A DNA stretch of 64,000 nucleotides from Tipula vernalis (GCA_958295665.1 OY282559.1:130671605-130735604); one strand, 5' to 3'; shown: positions 1 through 12,061, counted from the stretch's first letter. Numbers and translations are program-made. The notes: a model not told the origin generated them from the letters alone.

Positions 1-204
1 TTTTTTTTTTGGTTTGGTAAAGTGTGGAAAATCTTCAAGAAGACGATGTTTCGGTGGGAAAAACACTTTAGCAACAGCGGCGGATTTCTACCACCTAAAA
101 ACACACACTCGCCGTTTTCACATCCTCAATGCGGAACTATCGTTAGACATTACTTTACACAGAGATTGAGTTTGTCTCTGCTATCTAATCACGACATGTT
201 GTCC

Positions 205-2260
205 TTCCCTTGCACGCTCTAAGTGCCTTCCTTGGATGTTTTCTGGTGACGGATACTACACTAGAACAGCTGACAGTTCTCTCCGGGATGGTATGAAACT
301 TGAGACGGTAAATCCAGCGATCCTTTTCCGAGCTATCCCAGCGACTTTGCCAGTCTATCCTTGTTGGAGCGCGCTCTAGTGCTTTGGTTCCTGGTTGCTC
401 ACGGTTAGGATATCATTTCTGCAATAACGAGCGTCGAATCGGTAGATACTGTGCGAATACCACATATCACTCTTAGGGTACTTAGGCGGAACACTGATAC
501 CAATTCGTGTTTTAATGTTTCCGAGTCCATCGCCTCACCCCATATAGGCGATCCATAGAGGATGACGGAGGTTACAACATTTGCCAGCAGCATTCTACGA
601 CACTGTTTAGACCCTCCTGAGTTAGGCATAATACGAGACACTGGCAGCTTTTCTACTCACTATCCTTAGGTACTCCTTAAAGTTTATACGTGCATCTATT
701 TGCACACCCAGATATCGTAATGAAGGCTGTGAGCGAATATGGATTATACCTACATCAATTATTACGGTTCCTTTCATCTTCCTACTTGTAATTAAAACTG
801 CTTCAGTTTTAATTCATCAGCAAGTTCAAGCCTAAATGACGTCAACCACATTTTTATAATTATGATCGTTGAACTACTTATCTCCATTATTTCTTATGTA
901 GTTTTTGCAACCACCTCAGAATACCATCTTACATGATATTCCACAGTAGGGGCCCCAGTACAGATCCTTGAGGTACACCACCCGTAACATGTATGTCATC
1001 ACACCGTCATCCGTATTAAACGTCAATAGTGCATTTAGGATATGACTCCATTTGGCCGAGTTGAATGCATTCTTAACATCCACGGTGACCACGGAACAGT
1101 ACTTTTTGAGCCTTCCAAAACCAGTACTGCCTCTCACCGAGATCTCCAGCCTTTTCCACGGCTTTCTCCAATCGGTTATATATGATTCTCTTTAATACTT
1201 TGCCAGCCGTACCTAACATGCATAATGGTCGGTAGGAAGATGGTTCACTCGGTTGGTTCTTTTTTTCCCCAGCAGGACCAGACACTGTCTCTTCCATCGT
1301 TCGGCAAATACCCCTTCTCTGAGACAGGAATTGTATACTTCGTTAAACTCGTCAGGTGTGGCTTTGATTGCAGCCTTTAGTGCAATATTAAGGATGTCAT
1401 CAGTTCCAGGGGCTTTTGAATTCCCAAAATGTTAACACGCATTGGTGAGCTCTTGATACCGGCGGTATTTCTTCCATGCCAGGTACTCAAATAATGTCAG
1501 GGATCACATCATCCTGCTGCGGAAACAATGCAATTACAATTCTTTGTAATATGACTGAGGAGGTGGGAGGCGTTTCCTTTGCGTTTTTGAGTCTTTTCAT
1601 GATTATTCTGTAGGGTCTCCCCCCTGCGTCACGGTCCACTTCTTCGCGTAACTTTTTCCTGCATTGGCGTTTCCTTGCTTTAATGGCCTGCTTAAATTTA
1701 TTCCGAGCATCCGGATAATTGCGGTGCAGACTAGGATAAATCACTTTACCCCAAGCACGTTGATGTTTCCTCCTTGCATTAAGGTATTTCTGTCGCAATT
1801 GCGTAATCCGCTCAGTCCACCAGTATGCCGGTGGACGACGATTATCGAGCAGCCTTTCTACAAGAGTTGTACTGCAAGTTTTGATAATCGAATTCATAAT
1901 CTGGGCCGCTTTTGTATTGGCACACTCCGAGAGGTTCGGTTTATCCAAAGAAAGAGGTCTTCCTCGAAGGTATTTGCTTTCCGGCCAGTTTTATTTCGAA
2001 AAGTCTGGCTTGGTGATCGCTATGCGTATAATGCTCACTGACTTCCCATTTGCCCAACACTCTCATGAAGTAGCTGCTACCGAATGTAAGGTTAATTACG
2101 GAGAAGGAGCCACCTTTGCGGAAGGTCGATATACCACCTAGGAGCAGTGCTGCTCTTCTTATATCCGTTTCTTTGCTGCCCCATTCAGTTGCCCAGGCAT
2201 TGAAATCACCATCAATGATAATAGGGCTTCGCGTTCGGACATCAGCGACCAATTGGTCTA
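205..2260 (-). pseudogene. R1-like ORF2 relic: endonuclease plus reverse transcriptase
   Basis: The endonuclease part (2252-1941) has IIIDGDFNAWATEWGS, followed by VINLTFGS and a terminal SDHQ, which are the metal- and DNA-binding motifs of the family. A basic linker follows at 1948-1487. RT motif 1 is visible as SSYRPLCMLGTAGKVLKRII (1297-1073). The palm region VVTVDVKNAFNSAKW lies at about 1137-1070 in another frame. The FADD box is not preserved in a readable frame. The C-terminal region has SVILYGSPIWG (641-405) and then a WQSRWDSSEKDRWIYRL stretch (about 375-295). At least four frame changes separate these parts, so no functional protein could be made. Confidence 0.85.
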
Positions 2261-2516
2261 ATAAATCTTCAAACTCCTCAATGGTAGCGCTTGGTGGTAC
2301 ATAGCAGCTTTAGATATGTAAACCGTCATCATCTACTCGTACGAAATATTCCGTGGGATTATTATTGTTCTCCTGCATGGTCCGTTTGCTACAGGTCCAT
2401 ATGACAGGTTTACTTTTGTTTAATGCACAAATTGAACCAATCCGTCCTGTGCAACTTCACAGTGGTTTAAGTTGGGCTGGATGAACTTCATTGTCGACGT
2501 GCTCTTTTAAGTGCCA

Positions 2517-3768
2517 CTATATTATGATTTGTCCTTTGCTGGCAAAGCCTATACAATTCGCTTGTTCCTTGCATTCTTTAACTTTGTGACCACTTGATCC
2601 GCAGTTGTAGCAGAGGCTAGAACGATCAGCATCACCTCTATAAGTTTTGGCCATATGTTCATAATGCCAGCATTTAAAACATCTTAAGGATAACGTTTTT
2701 CCACGAATACGACATATCACCCATCCAATTCGTATCTTTCCTTCATTTTCTCCACCACTGCTGTTTGGGTGCCTTTATAGGCAGCTCTCTGTGACTTGAT
2801 ACATTTTATTGGGAGGTCTTACGCCTCATGTACCTCTTTCTTTGTTGTTGCCTCATTGATGTCCTTAATTTTGACTACAAACTCGTCAGTCTGCGTAAAT
2901 GTTTGGATTTATGCATCACTACCAAGAGAGTTTTCTATTGCACTTTGAAGTCGAAGATCCTTCGATTGTACATCTCTCTCTAACTCAAGTAGAATATCGC
3001 CTTTTTCGGTTCTACGAATCCGAGCCACCTTACCAGAGAGCTCCTTAAGATTTGGGGCCTCTTTAATTTTTTTAAGCATATCCGCATACGACATTGCTCC
3101 AGATTTGGTTATTTTAATAACATTAGGGCGATGATGCGGGATTCTCTCACGTGGTTTCTTCTTTTTTTCCCCATCAACTGCCAATCGGGGTCCTTTACAT
3201 TGGTCAGGCTTCTTAGATCCATCTGTTCCTGAGTTTGAATCTAGGCTTGTAACTCCCAGGGCTTGGGTTTCGCCAGCTCTCTGTTTCCCTTTCTTTGAGA
3301 TATGGTCACTAGGTGAGTTTTGTATCGACCTCATTTTGTTTCCTTATTATTATTTCTCTGGTCAGAGATTGTTGGGGAAGTTTAAGTCTCCCAATATGCT
3401 GTTATGTGCTTTGCCATCTTTTCAATTGCTTGCGTTGTCTTAACTGTCTTTTCGTCGTTCAGCTTTCCAACCTGCTGTGCGGGTTTAACATATAGATTTT
3501 TGATTGACGTTACAAGCCTCTTAATTTCGTGGTGCACGTTGATCCTTGTTTTGACGTAGTTCCAAAGTGTGGCAATATTCTTTCCCAGCCGACTAAGAGC
3601 ATCAGGATCATCAAAATCCGATGATGAACTAGTCCAGGTCCATTCGTGATCTCTAAGTATTGGACAGGCATTAGGCGATCGGAGTAACTTACTGCTCCGT
3701 TCGAACGGATTATAGTTTACCGCTGGGGTGGCAGTAAAACTTGTAGTTTTATCTGCAACAACAGCCAA
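2517..3768 (-). pseudogene. R1-like ORF1 (Gag-like) relic
   Basis: Two to three CCHC-type knuckles lie at 2720-2517, with CFKCWHYEHMAKTY (degraded) and CYNCGSSGHKVKEC (complete). This is the nucleic-acid-binding end of a LINE ORF1. Upstream, 3334-2909 is rich in K, R, S and E and includes MSYADMLKKIKEAP and a conserved-looking RTEKGDILLEL stretch, typical of R1 ORF1 central domains. The N-terminal part is at 3768-3382. Frames change between the three blocks, so this is a pseudogene. It sits directly upstream (minus strand) of the ORF2 relic. Confidence 0.75.
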
Positions 3769-4113
3769 GTTCCCAACTGTTGAGACATTGCGGTCGCTGG
3801 ATCTCTACGGTGTTGAGCCCGCTCGCTCTCTCAACAATACCGCCGGTACTGGGTTTCCGTCTCCCTTCACCGCAAAAGTTTTTTCCTCTTTGCGTAACAT
3901 GTTGGTTTTGGATAAGGGTTTCCTTCCCATAGCATTTTATATCTACTGCCAGGTACGAACTCAGCCGCCTCTTACATGAGGAACAGAATCTTCTTGCAAG
4001 TTTTGGTCCACGAGTGGTATTTTATTTCCCACTTACCTGCCGGTGTACCGATGAGGGCATTCCTCTATCCGCCACTTGGAGACGTGCCCAATAGGAGACT
4101 TGTAACTTCCACG

Positions 4114-4136
4114 GGTGTGTGTGTGTGTGTGTGTTT
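4114..4136. repeat. Short (GT)n microsatellite
   Basis: About eleven GT units follow the sequence CTTCCACGG. It marks the gap between the R1 relic and the piggyBac relic. Confidence 0.9.
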
Positions 4137-4329
4137 ATCTTTGTTCATGGCCTATTAAATTTCATTAACCTTCACAGCGAGCCCAAGCCCAAACCAAATA
4201 CTAAACTTTCAAATGATGTTGATACTTCATGCGTTTTGTTCGACACATTGAGGCAAAACTTAATTTGACGTCATATCAACAAAAAGGCTAAAAACGTTTA
4301 TCAACAATGAAACAAAGCAAATCCAAATA

Positions 4330-4975
4330 GAGACCCTGTGGTCTGGGAACCATTAAATGAGGAAGAATTATAGGTATAAAGGATTGATTCGATTTGATTT
4401 GTATGCAACTAGAGCAAGTAGAATGGAAACCGACAAGGTTGCGTCTATTTTTTTTTTTTGAAATTTTATGGCTTGTTTAATGCTAATCTTAAAGCTAATT
4501 TTCGGCCAAACACCTGCATAACAGTTGATGAAACCAGCAAAATACGGCATCAAAATATGGTGAGCATACAAATGCATGTCAATTCATTTGGCGAAAGAGC
4601 TACTTGGTTGGAAACTGTCAATGTTCGGTACCATTAAATCAAACAAACGTTGAATCCCTTCTTAATTCAAGGCGTTAAAAACTCGATAGGTTTTATCAAC
4701 GAACTTTGGTTTTTTGGTGGGAACATGGTACTTTGTTCATATGTCGCTAGAAATAATAAGGCAGCAATTTTGATATCTACTCACCATAATGACGATAATA
4801 CCTACGGGCCAAAACAACCGCCGGACATAATACACTATTATAACAAAGCCAAAGTAGCTGTCGATATGATGGACAAGATGTTGAATTTTTACCTTATTTT
4901 GGTAGGAAATAATTGGGTCAGGATTGGAACCATATTCTATCGTTTAGTAATCCATTGGTATTTTTTTCCATAACC
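4330..4975 (+). pseudogene. piggyBac-type transposase relic
   Basis: Several piggyBac (DDE_Tnp_1_7) signatures appear in order on the plus strand. WEPLNEEEL is near 4340. NANLKANFRPNTCITVDE, containing the first catalytic Asp, is near 4478-4532. KPAKYGIKIW is near 4530-4560, immediately followed by a stop. ILISTHHNDD then PPDIIHYYNKAKVAVDMMDKM lies at 4770-4885, and a W-rich tail follows to 4973. VDE and KPAKYG are almost adjacent and in different frames, so the usual intervening VPFRGR-like block is deleted. Stops after EEEL and KIW confirm it is dead. TTAA target sites and terminal repeats were not identified. Confidence 0.85.
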
Positions 4976-5382
4976 AAAGATTTGAAAAGATTAGAAAATA
5001 AGCATTTTTGAGTTCGCATATACATTTATGATTGATTGCCGGAATACATGCCTGTATATACATTCCAAAACATGATGTTTCCAGTTGGAATATTTTTTAT
5101 TTGATTATTTTATTGGACGCAATTAATACATTAATAAATTGTAGGGCTGGTACACAAACGGTTTTGCGTTAAATTGAGTCAGTTATAGTAGATTAATTGC
5201 ACCTATTGTTAATCAAAGGGTTTATTTTGGTCAAATATCAACATTACATTAGAAAAACATTAAATGTTGAAACTACAAGACATTTTCGTAAACTATTCTC
5301 GATTAATGAACATCGAAGCTTTTCGAATAAATAAATTCTAAAAAGATGGAAACCTAACATAAATAAAGAGATAAAAGCAGGA
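4976..5382. other. AT-rich stretch with no recognisable feature
   Basis: No coding similarity, repeat unit or RNA gene could be recognised here. It may contain the 3' end of the piggyBac relic. Confidence 0.5.
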
Positions 5383-5575
5383 GTTACTCTGTCCTGGAAA
5401 CACTGGGCCTATTTTTTTATTCACACCGAGCTGTGTAGTGTACAATTTTTCCTTGTTTCTCTAATAGAAAACAATCAAAGCAGACAAGGACAAATAATGA
5501 ACTGCATTGCACCGGGTGAATAAAAATATAGACCCACTGAGTTACACGAGTTACTCTGCCCTGAAAACAGTGTAA
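5383..5575. repeat. Imperfect fold-back with flanking direct repeats
   Basis: CACTGGGCCTATTTTTTTAT with TCACACCG (about 5400-5428) pairs with the inverted CACCGGGTGAATAAAAATAT region (about 5510-5545). Outside the arms, GAGTTACTCTGTCCTGGAAA (about 5382) and GAGTTACTCTGCCCTGAAAA (about 5551) are near-identical direct repeats. The structure could be a small MITE or fold-back element flanked by a long duplication. No coding capacity. Confidence 0.6.
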
Positions 5576-5577
5576 AG

Positions 5578-5668
5578 ATATGACCTGGGAAATCTCGGAA
5601 AATTTGATTTTCCAAAAATTATAAGAAAATTTGTTAAAAATCAGCCTCTAGAGTGTTATGTCCGTAGA
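5578..5668 (+). repeat. Single ~90-bp copy of the 38.3-39.8 kb satellite (Sat-150)
   Basis: The block GGGAAATCTCGGAAAATT, then TTTTCCAAAAATTATAAG, then CAGCCTCTAGAGTGTTATGT matches the ~150-bp monomers of the array at 38.3-39.85 kb, over 30 kb away. Only part of one monomer is present. Confidence 0.85.
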
Positions 5669-5669
5669 T

Positions 5670-5925
5670 GGTACAAAATGGCAATTAACAAAGTTGGAGA
5701 GCACTGCAAAGAGAGAATGTCTCATCTGATCTGGTGAAACTTATCTACGACAGGTAATTTATTGTAAATTAAAATAATTAATCTCCACATAAATTTTAAA
5801 TTAAAATTAAAATCTACAAAATAGCGATCTACAAAGTTGAAAGCATTGTAAAGAAAGGATGACCAATCTGACCGGAGCCATTTTAGTGGATATTTGTATG
5901 TAAAGAACTGTTGGTTCAGAACCAA
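5670..5925 (+). repeat. Tandem/dispersed AT-rich repeat (Sat-B), two partial units
   Basis: ACAAAGTTGGAGAGCACTGC (about 5689) and ACAAAGTTGAAAGCATTG (about 5830) are two copies of one unit about 140-157 bp apart. The segment between contains TAATTTATTGTAAATTAAAA and a run of ACATAAATTTTAAATTAAA. The same family recurs at 23,838-24,145. Confidence 0.75.
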
Positions 5926-6057
5926 CTTTTATCAATATGTTTGCATGGAAAAAACCAATTTACAGCATCGATATTTACACTCACAAAAAAAAAATAAATA
6001 AAGGGAGATCGTTTTAATTTATATTTTATATTTTATTTGAAACGACCTATGGATTTT

Positions 6058-6247
6058 TGTTGGTATTAATCTATCTTTTGTTGGTACTTATCTACAAATA
6101 CAAATAAATATACAAGACGACAAAATATAAGCTGTGCAAAATGAATATGCATAAAGGTTTATTTGGTGACTAAATAAGCGATTGGCACTAATGATACAGT
6201 CTGACAATAAATGTTGTTAAGTTCGCTGACGCGCAGCGACCGCAACA
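6058..6247 (-). repeat. 3' LTR of the CsRn1-like Gypsy element (far edge approximate)
   Basis: On the minus strand a polypurine tract (GGAAGGGGAAAA, plus-strand 6248-6259) is followed by TGTTGCGGTCGCTGCGCG, a conventional LTR start. The same 50-odd bases recur at 23,780-23,833, supporting their identity as an LTR edge. The other boundary is placed tentatively at the TG near 6058. Confidence 0.65.
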
Positions 6248-8681
6248 TTTTCCCCTTCCAGTGAAACGAAACTAACAAAAAAATTGTTCGCATTACGAAT
6301 TGACCCGTTTGAAAGAAACTCCATGACGGCATGAAGTACTCAAAGTGGAAAAACTTTCTGATATAACATAATGCAGGTTTCAATCTGTCCATCGATGTCG
6401 ATATTGTTTTTCCTTTGATGTTCACTATGAAATTTTTCCGTAACTTTCTTAAAACTTTAAAAGGTCCTTCATACGGAGGACGAAGGCCTGTTTTGATCTT
6501 ATCGACTCTAGAGTGTCGGGCACAAATCGGATTCAGATGGCTTAACATTTCAAATTCGTTCTCTAAGCAATTCGGCAAAACTAAATCAACACATCCCGTT
6601 TGATTGCGGATAATAGGCGGTTGTGCGGATTCTATGTGAACCTAATAATTTAGTCAGATCAGAAAATTGGATTCGAATTGAGATCCTTGATCTGTAGTAA
6701 TAAATAACGGGACGCCGAAACGAGATACGTACCGTGAGACAAAAGTTCTCGCTACTGTATTGGCTGTCATGTCAGAAATCGGGTAAGCCTCTGGTCATTC
6801 TTTAAGATTGTGGTAATGGACCTACCAAATCCATATGGATTCATTCAAATCGTACGCTGGGAAGATCAAAAGTGCCAGTTTCAAATCGAATATGGCGACT
6901 TGTTTTACATCTCTGGCATTACAAACACGCCTTAGACCACTCTTTGCAACCCTTGCTAATATTGGATCAAACTTATTTAGCTGAAATGTTCTTCCGAGTT
7001 GATTGAATGCCAGGGTGAGATAAACCGTGTATCATGTTAAAAACCTGCTTTCTAATAATTTTGGGTATAAACGAGTGATATTTGCCAGTGGATGTTTCAT
7101 ACCAAATGTTTTCATTTGAATCGGTTGACTGAATTTGTTCGAGTTTTAACTTGTAACTTGGTTTTCGATGTGTGTCAGATAACATCGCGTCGAGCTCCTC
7201 ATCGTCCTTCTGTAGCTCGACGAGAACTTTATCATTCAACGTTTTATCTGCCAAGCTAGCTATATCAGGGCAACCGCTTCTCTGTTTTTGATGATATAGT
7301 GGTAGTTAGTGGCTTATGGTCGATATACATACAGAATAATTATCGGCCCTCAACGAAATACCTAAAATGTTTCAGAGAATGGTGAATATTTAAGGCTTCC
7401 ACTTACCATCACTGAATTGTTCCAGTACTGTTCCAACAGCCCAACTGGATGCATCAGCTGTGATGTTGCATGTCGCGTTAGATTTTGGGTGTGCCATTCT
7501 GGAACCAACTTTTACAATCTTCTGGCCATGTAAATTGTGATTTTTTGACTTTGTTCATTAAGGCTAAATGTGAATGAAAAGGTGCTAGCAGATCCCAATA
7601 AATTGTTGTAATTGTTTGACTGATGTTCGAGATGAAAAATTAGAAATTACTACAACTGTACTAGGTGATGGAGAGATTCCATCTCTTGAAAAGTTGTGTC
7701 CTAAAAATTCTAAAGACTTAACACCAAAAACATGCTTAGACTTTTTAATGTTTACACCATATTCGACTAAACGACCAAATGGTTGCCTCAAGTGTGATTT
7801 GTGTTCCATTTCGTTCCGACTCGCTAACAAAATATCATCAATGTAAACATAAATAAATTCTAGTCCACGGATCACCATATTCATAAACTTTTGAAAAGTT
7901 TGACTGGCATTTCGTAATCCGAAAGACATCCGGATAAATTCGAACAAGCCGAATGGTGTTGTGATGGCTATCTTGTAAATATCCGCCAGAGCTACTGGAA
8001 TGTGATGGTATGCTCTCATTAAGTCGATCTTTGCGGATACCGTACATCCGTCTGAACACAAAGAGAACTACATGAAGATGAGCTATTGGGTACCTATCTG
8101 GCGTTGTTACGATATTTTTAGCCGACGATAATCGCCACTGTCCTTCTTCGCAACTAAATGGAGTGGTGAAAACGCTCTTCACGATGATGGACGATTATTT
8201 CCAAGTTGAACTATATGCTCAAATTCTGTTTTTGCAGCACTATGTTTGACTGGATCTAATCTTCGAGGTGTGCCAAATGGTAACGGTCCTTTTGTTATAA
8301 TATGATGCACTACGCAATGTTTCACCGGAAGACTGTAATTTGGGCTTTCATCCAAAGATGGGAACTCGGAAAAATTTCCTATTGATTAGTAAAGTGATAT
8401 AGGTGTATTACGATAATTGCAAAAAACGTTAACAGTTAAACTTGTTACTTTATCCAACAGACGTTTACCTTTAAGATCTACTAAAAGTCCGAATTGCCTA
8501 ATCCCAATAAAAATGGTTGTACAAAGCTACGTCTTAAACTAAAATCAATGTTCAAAATTGTTATACCGTAAGTACTAATAGTAGAACCATTAGCGGCTGA
8601 TAAGAAAAAATCCGGATTTTTGTTATACCGAATATCGAATTGGGAATTACCGATGGGTGTCAACGGGATCAACACCGACAA
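6248..8681 (-). pseudogene. CsRn1-like Gypsy pol relic (protease end, RT, integrase)
   Basis: Read on the minus strand: a protease C-terminal half with AANGSTISTYG (8681-8481); an RT with KIDLMRAYHHIPV, TTPFGLFEFIRMSFGLRNAS and a complete YIDDILLAS box (8061-7585); a degenerate RNase H region (about 7560-7260); an integrase zinc-finger region ending LSHPGIQSTRK (7254-6973); an integrase core with FEWIHMDLVGPL near 6850 and RIRTTAYYPQSNG near 6605; and a C-terminal GPFKVLRKLRKNF / DRLKPA block (6578-6370). The RT and protease wording fits the CsRn1 clade of Gypsy. Frames break repeatedly. The protease lacks its catalytic N-terminal part because the element is cut near 8.66-8.68 kb. Confidence 0.85.
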
Positions 8682-11590
8682 AAATCATGGCGACATAACA
8701 TCCCGACGCAAATACATCAACGTCGAGATTAACGGAACCAGCGTAAAACTACAGATCGACAAGGCGTCCGATCTGACCATAATCTCAGAGCAAACATGGA
8801 AAACTCTAGGGTCACCTGGATCCACATATAGCCCAACTGGAATAGAATCTGCTTCAAAGGACAGCGTCCCCATTATCGCAGAATTCGACTGTGAATTGGG
8901 GATTAAAACATCGGGCTAGTATATTCTGGTAAATGTTTAGTCACAAATATTACAGAGCTTGATGTTTTAGGCATAGACTGGATCGAACGTTTAGGCATTT
9001 GGGGCCGTCCGATAAACGAAATATGTAATGTCATTCATGCGATATAATCAGAACATGACATTCCGGAACATTACGGAAGAGAAAAATGAATTTCGAACCA
9101 TATTTAGCTATACACCAGAGAATTGTTTAAAGGCTAAAGCGACCATCCACATAAAGCCGGACGTTCGTCCTATATACCGACCGAAGCGGCCGGTGTCATT
9201 CGCGGCATTGGAGAGAGTCGAATGCGAACTGGATCGCCTTCAAAATCTCGACGTCATATCACCGATCTAGTACTCAGAGTGAGCAGCACCCATCGTCGCG
9301 GTCAAACGGCCAACGGTAATATACGCATATGCGCCGACTACTCAACTGGGCTGAATTCATGCATCGAGACCAACGCTTATCCACTTCCAAGTTAAGAAGA
9401 AATGTTCGTGCAGCTTGCTGGCAGTAAAGTATTCAGCAAAACGATTTGTCGGATACTTATTCGCAAATCGAGGTTGACGACAAATCAACGCGATTCCTGA
9501 CAATCAACACACACAAGGGACTTTTTACATTCAATCGTCTGCCATTCGGAGTAAAACCCGCCCCCGGCAATTTCCAGCAAATAATAAACCCTATGGTAGT
9601 AGGCCATGACAGAACTATCGCGTATTTCGACGATATTCTCGGTAACTCCAAGGTTGAAGAGACTCACAAAGCAATTCTCAAACGACTGCTTAAACGATTA
9701 AAAGAGTACGGATTCCGAGTGAAGTTAACGAAATGTAGTTTGTTTTTGCAACGAAGTAAATTATTTGGGAATGATCGTAAATAGCCAAGGCATCACCACA
9801 GATCCATCAAAAATTACTGCAATAATTTCAATGCCAACACCTGAAAAAGTTCCACAGCTGCGATCATTTTTAGGCGCAATAAACTTTTACGGAAAGTTTG
9901 TCCAACAAATGCATGAGTTACTAGCTCCATTAGACCGACTTTTGAACGCAAACGTGAAATGGGAATGGTCACTACAATGCCAATAATCATTTGACAAATT
10001 CAAACAAATCCTCACCTCCGAATTACTTCTCACACATTACGATCAAACACTTCCTGTCAAAATCTACGCTGATGCTAGCCTCACGGGAGTCGGCGCGTCG
10101 ACTGCACACGTCTATTCAGATGGAATGCAGAAGATGATTGCGCAAGCTAACAAAGGCTGAGAAAAATTACAGTCAAATGGAAAAAGAAGGTCTTGCACTT
10201 GTCTACGCAGTCAAGAAATTCCATCGGTACATCTACGGAAGAAAGTTTACATTAGTGACGGACCACAAGCCTCTTCTCAGCATTTTTGGATCGAAAACGG
10301 AATTCCCGTGTATACCGCAAATCGACTTCAACGGTGGGCATTGACGTTAACAACAAACGATTTCGACATATCATACACGTCGACAAATGATTTTGGAACA
10401 GCTGATATTCTATCACGACTCATCGCCTTAAACCTAGTTGACGATGAAGACTACGTAATTGCCTGTCTCCACCTCGAAGAAGAAAATAACCGATCAAATC
10501 GAGGAAATCATGGATGTATTACCCATTACACGAAAAATGATCGAAATTGAAACGAAGCGCGACCCGACTTGTAGAGTAATCGTTCAGTATTTGAAATCAG
10601 ACTGGCCGAATTCAAAAGCGAAAATTCCGGACGACGACGAACTGGCGCAGTTTTACAATCGACGTGGATCACTCTCGTTTGTCTCCGGTTGTGTTATGTT
10701 TAGCGACAGAATCGTCATTCTAAAACGATACCGAAAGCTGATGTTACGTCAGTTGCACTACTTGCCCGAGCCTATGTGTACTGGCCTAATATTGATGAAG
10801 ACATCATAGACCTCGCGCGATCCTGCAGTAAATGCGCCGAGAACGCAAAATCACCCATCAAGACTCTTTTACAATCGTGGGGAACGAGCCCATACAGACA
10901 TCGCCCGACCAATTGACGGACAATGGTATCTGGTCACTGTTAACTCATATTCAATGTTTACCGATGTACAAATATGCACTAACATCAAGTCAACGACTTG
11001 CATCGATAAGATGGCAATCCAATAGCAATTAGAAAACATTGGTAACCGACAACGGGACTCAATTCGTAAGTAAACAATTCAGTGATTTCTGTCGTAACTC
11101 GAGGAATTAATCACATCTTAACGCCACCCTACCACCCAATGTCGAACGGGCGAGCCGAACGATTTGTCAATACACTAAAGAGTGCAATAAATAAACAAAA
11201 GGGGGAGGGGTCAAACAAGGAAATACTCACCAAATTCCTCCAAGCATATCGATCAATACCCAATCGAAACACACAAAAATCGAAGTCACCAGCACAACTA
11301 TTTTTGGGTCGGTAAATTCGAATAGAACTCGATTTGTTGAAACCTACGCCAGAACATGGTACCGATCGCAACATTCAACAAGAGCAACAATTTAACAAAC
11401 ACCACGGTGCCCGAGATCGTAGCTTCTCTTCAGGCGAAAACGTCTATGTAAAAGTACATCGCTGTAATGAACAGTATTGGGAATGCGGCGTCATCGATAA
11501 AAAAAATTTGGTAGTGTTATCTATTCAGTACGGCTTATTGACACGAATCGCACGTCACGGTATTCTGTAAATCAGTTCAGACCTCGCTAC
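8655..11590 (+). pseudogene. mag-like pol relic (protease, RT, RNase H, integrase)
   Basis: The protease segment RKYINVEINGTSVKLQID (from about 8706) continues as KASD where retropepsins have DTGSD-type residues, so the active site is altered. VRPIYRPKRPVSFAALERVE starts the RT (9028-9270). The RT palm is at 9446-9784 with LPFGVKPAPGNFQQI and YFDDIL. LRSFLGAINFYGKF is at 9765-9986. RNase H spans about 10,010-10,344 with [20 protein letters not shown] and TDHKPLL. The integrase has VTDNGTQFVSKQF (about 11,042) and HPMSNGRAERFVNT (about 11,133), keeping the second Asp and the Glu. Stops and frameshifts separate nearly every block. The nearest family in memory is K02A2.6-like pol of the mag clade. 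Confidence 0.85.
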
Positions 11591-11850
11591 ACCGAGAATA
11601 ATCATACCAGATCCGATCATTTACCATTAGATCTGATGTTGACATCAGATCCGGAATCAGCAGTTGATGATCAAACAGCATGGAACACAACGGAAAATTT
11701 GTCAGACAGTATTCATATAACATGGTTACGGACTTTCAGGATTCTCTACAAAGCTGATCAGCACGGAACAATACTGTGGATGCTCGACCAAAGCAACATC
11801 GATAACCACCCGCTCGATTAGCAGAATACGTCAGCGAATAAGGAGGGAGA

Positions 11851-12055
11851 TGTTGGACAAAACGAACCGAATTATACTATGGTATAAACGTAGTTAATAT
11901 ATAAACTTGTGCCTAGCGGCGGTACATAACTGTGAGCTGTCACAGAGAAAACACACGATGTATATCGCGCTGTCCATTATATTATATAAAATAAAGATAT
12001 TGAATTCGAAATAATACTAATCATCTTAATACATTTTTACTTGTTTACCATAACA
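11851..12055 (+). repeat. 3' LTR of the mag-like Gypsy element
   Basis: GGAGGGAGA (11,842-11,850) is a polypurine tract followed directly by TGTTGGACAAAACG. The 205-bp segment ends ACCATAACA and contains a polyadenylation-like AAATAAAGAT. TG...CA ends and the PPT support an LTR. No second copy is present in the window, so the length rests on the terminal motifs only. Confidence 0.7.
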
Positions 12056-12061
12056 TCGAGA

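Larger units (their letters stand above)
205..3800 (-). mobile_element. Degenerate R1-clade non-LTR retrotransposon (LINE)
   Basis: Minus-strand fragments follow LINE order: a Gag-like ORF1 with CCHC knuckles (3768 to about 2517), an apurinic-type endonuclease (about 2252-1941), a linker, reverse transcriptase (about 1300-900) and the RT C-terminal tail (about 641-230). Each piece lies in a different frame or ends at a stop, so the copy is dead. The endonuclease and C-terminal motifs (GDFNAWATEWGS, YRTVS-like region) fit the R1/LOA group, and I favour R1 from memory of those families. No poly-A tail or target-site duplication could be recognised. The 5' end is not defined and is set where Gag-like sequence stops near 3.8 kb. 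Confidence 0.85.
8655..12055 (+). mobile_element. 5'-truncated K02A2.6/mag-like Gypsy retrotransposon inserted in the CsRn1-like element
   Basis: The plus-strand order is protease, RT, RNase H, integrase, polypurine tract and 3' LTR. There is no gag, leader or 5' LTR. It lies between the minus-strand CsRn1-like protease (ending 8681) and a minus-strand CsRn1-like gag fragment (12,062-12,345), so it interrupts that older element. Either the 5' half was deleted with neighbouring CsRn1 sequence, or the insertion was incomplete. Confidence 0.8.
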
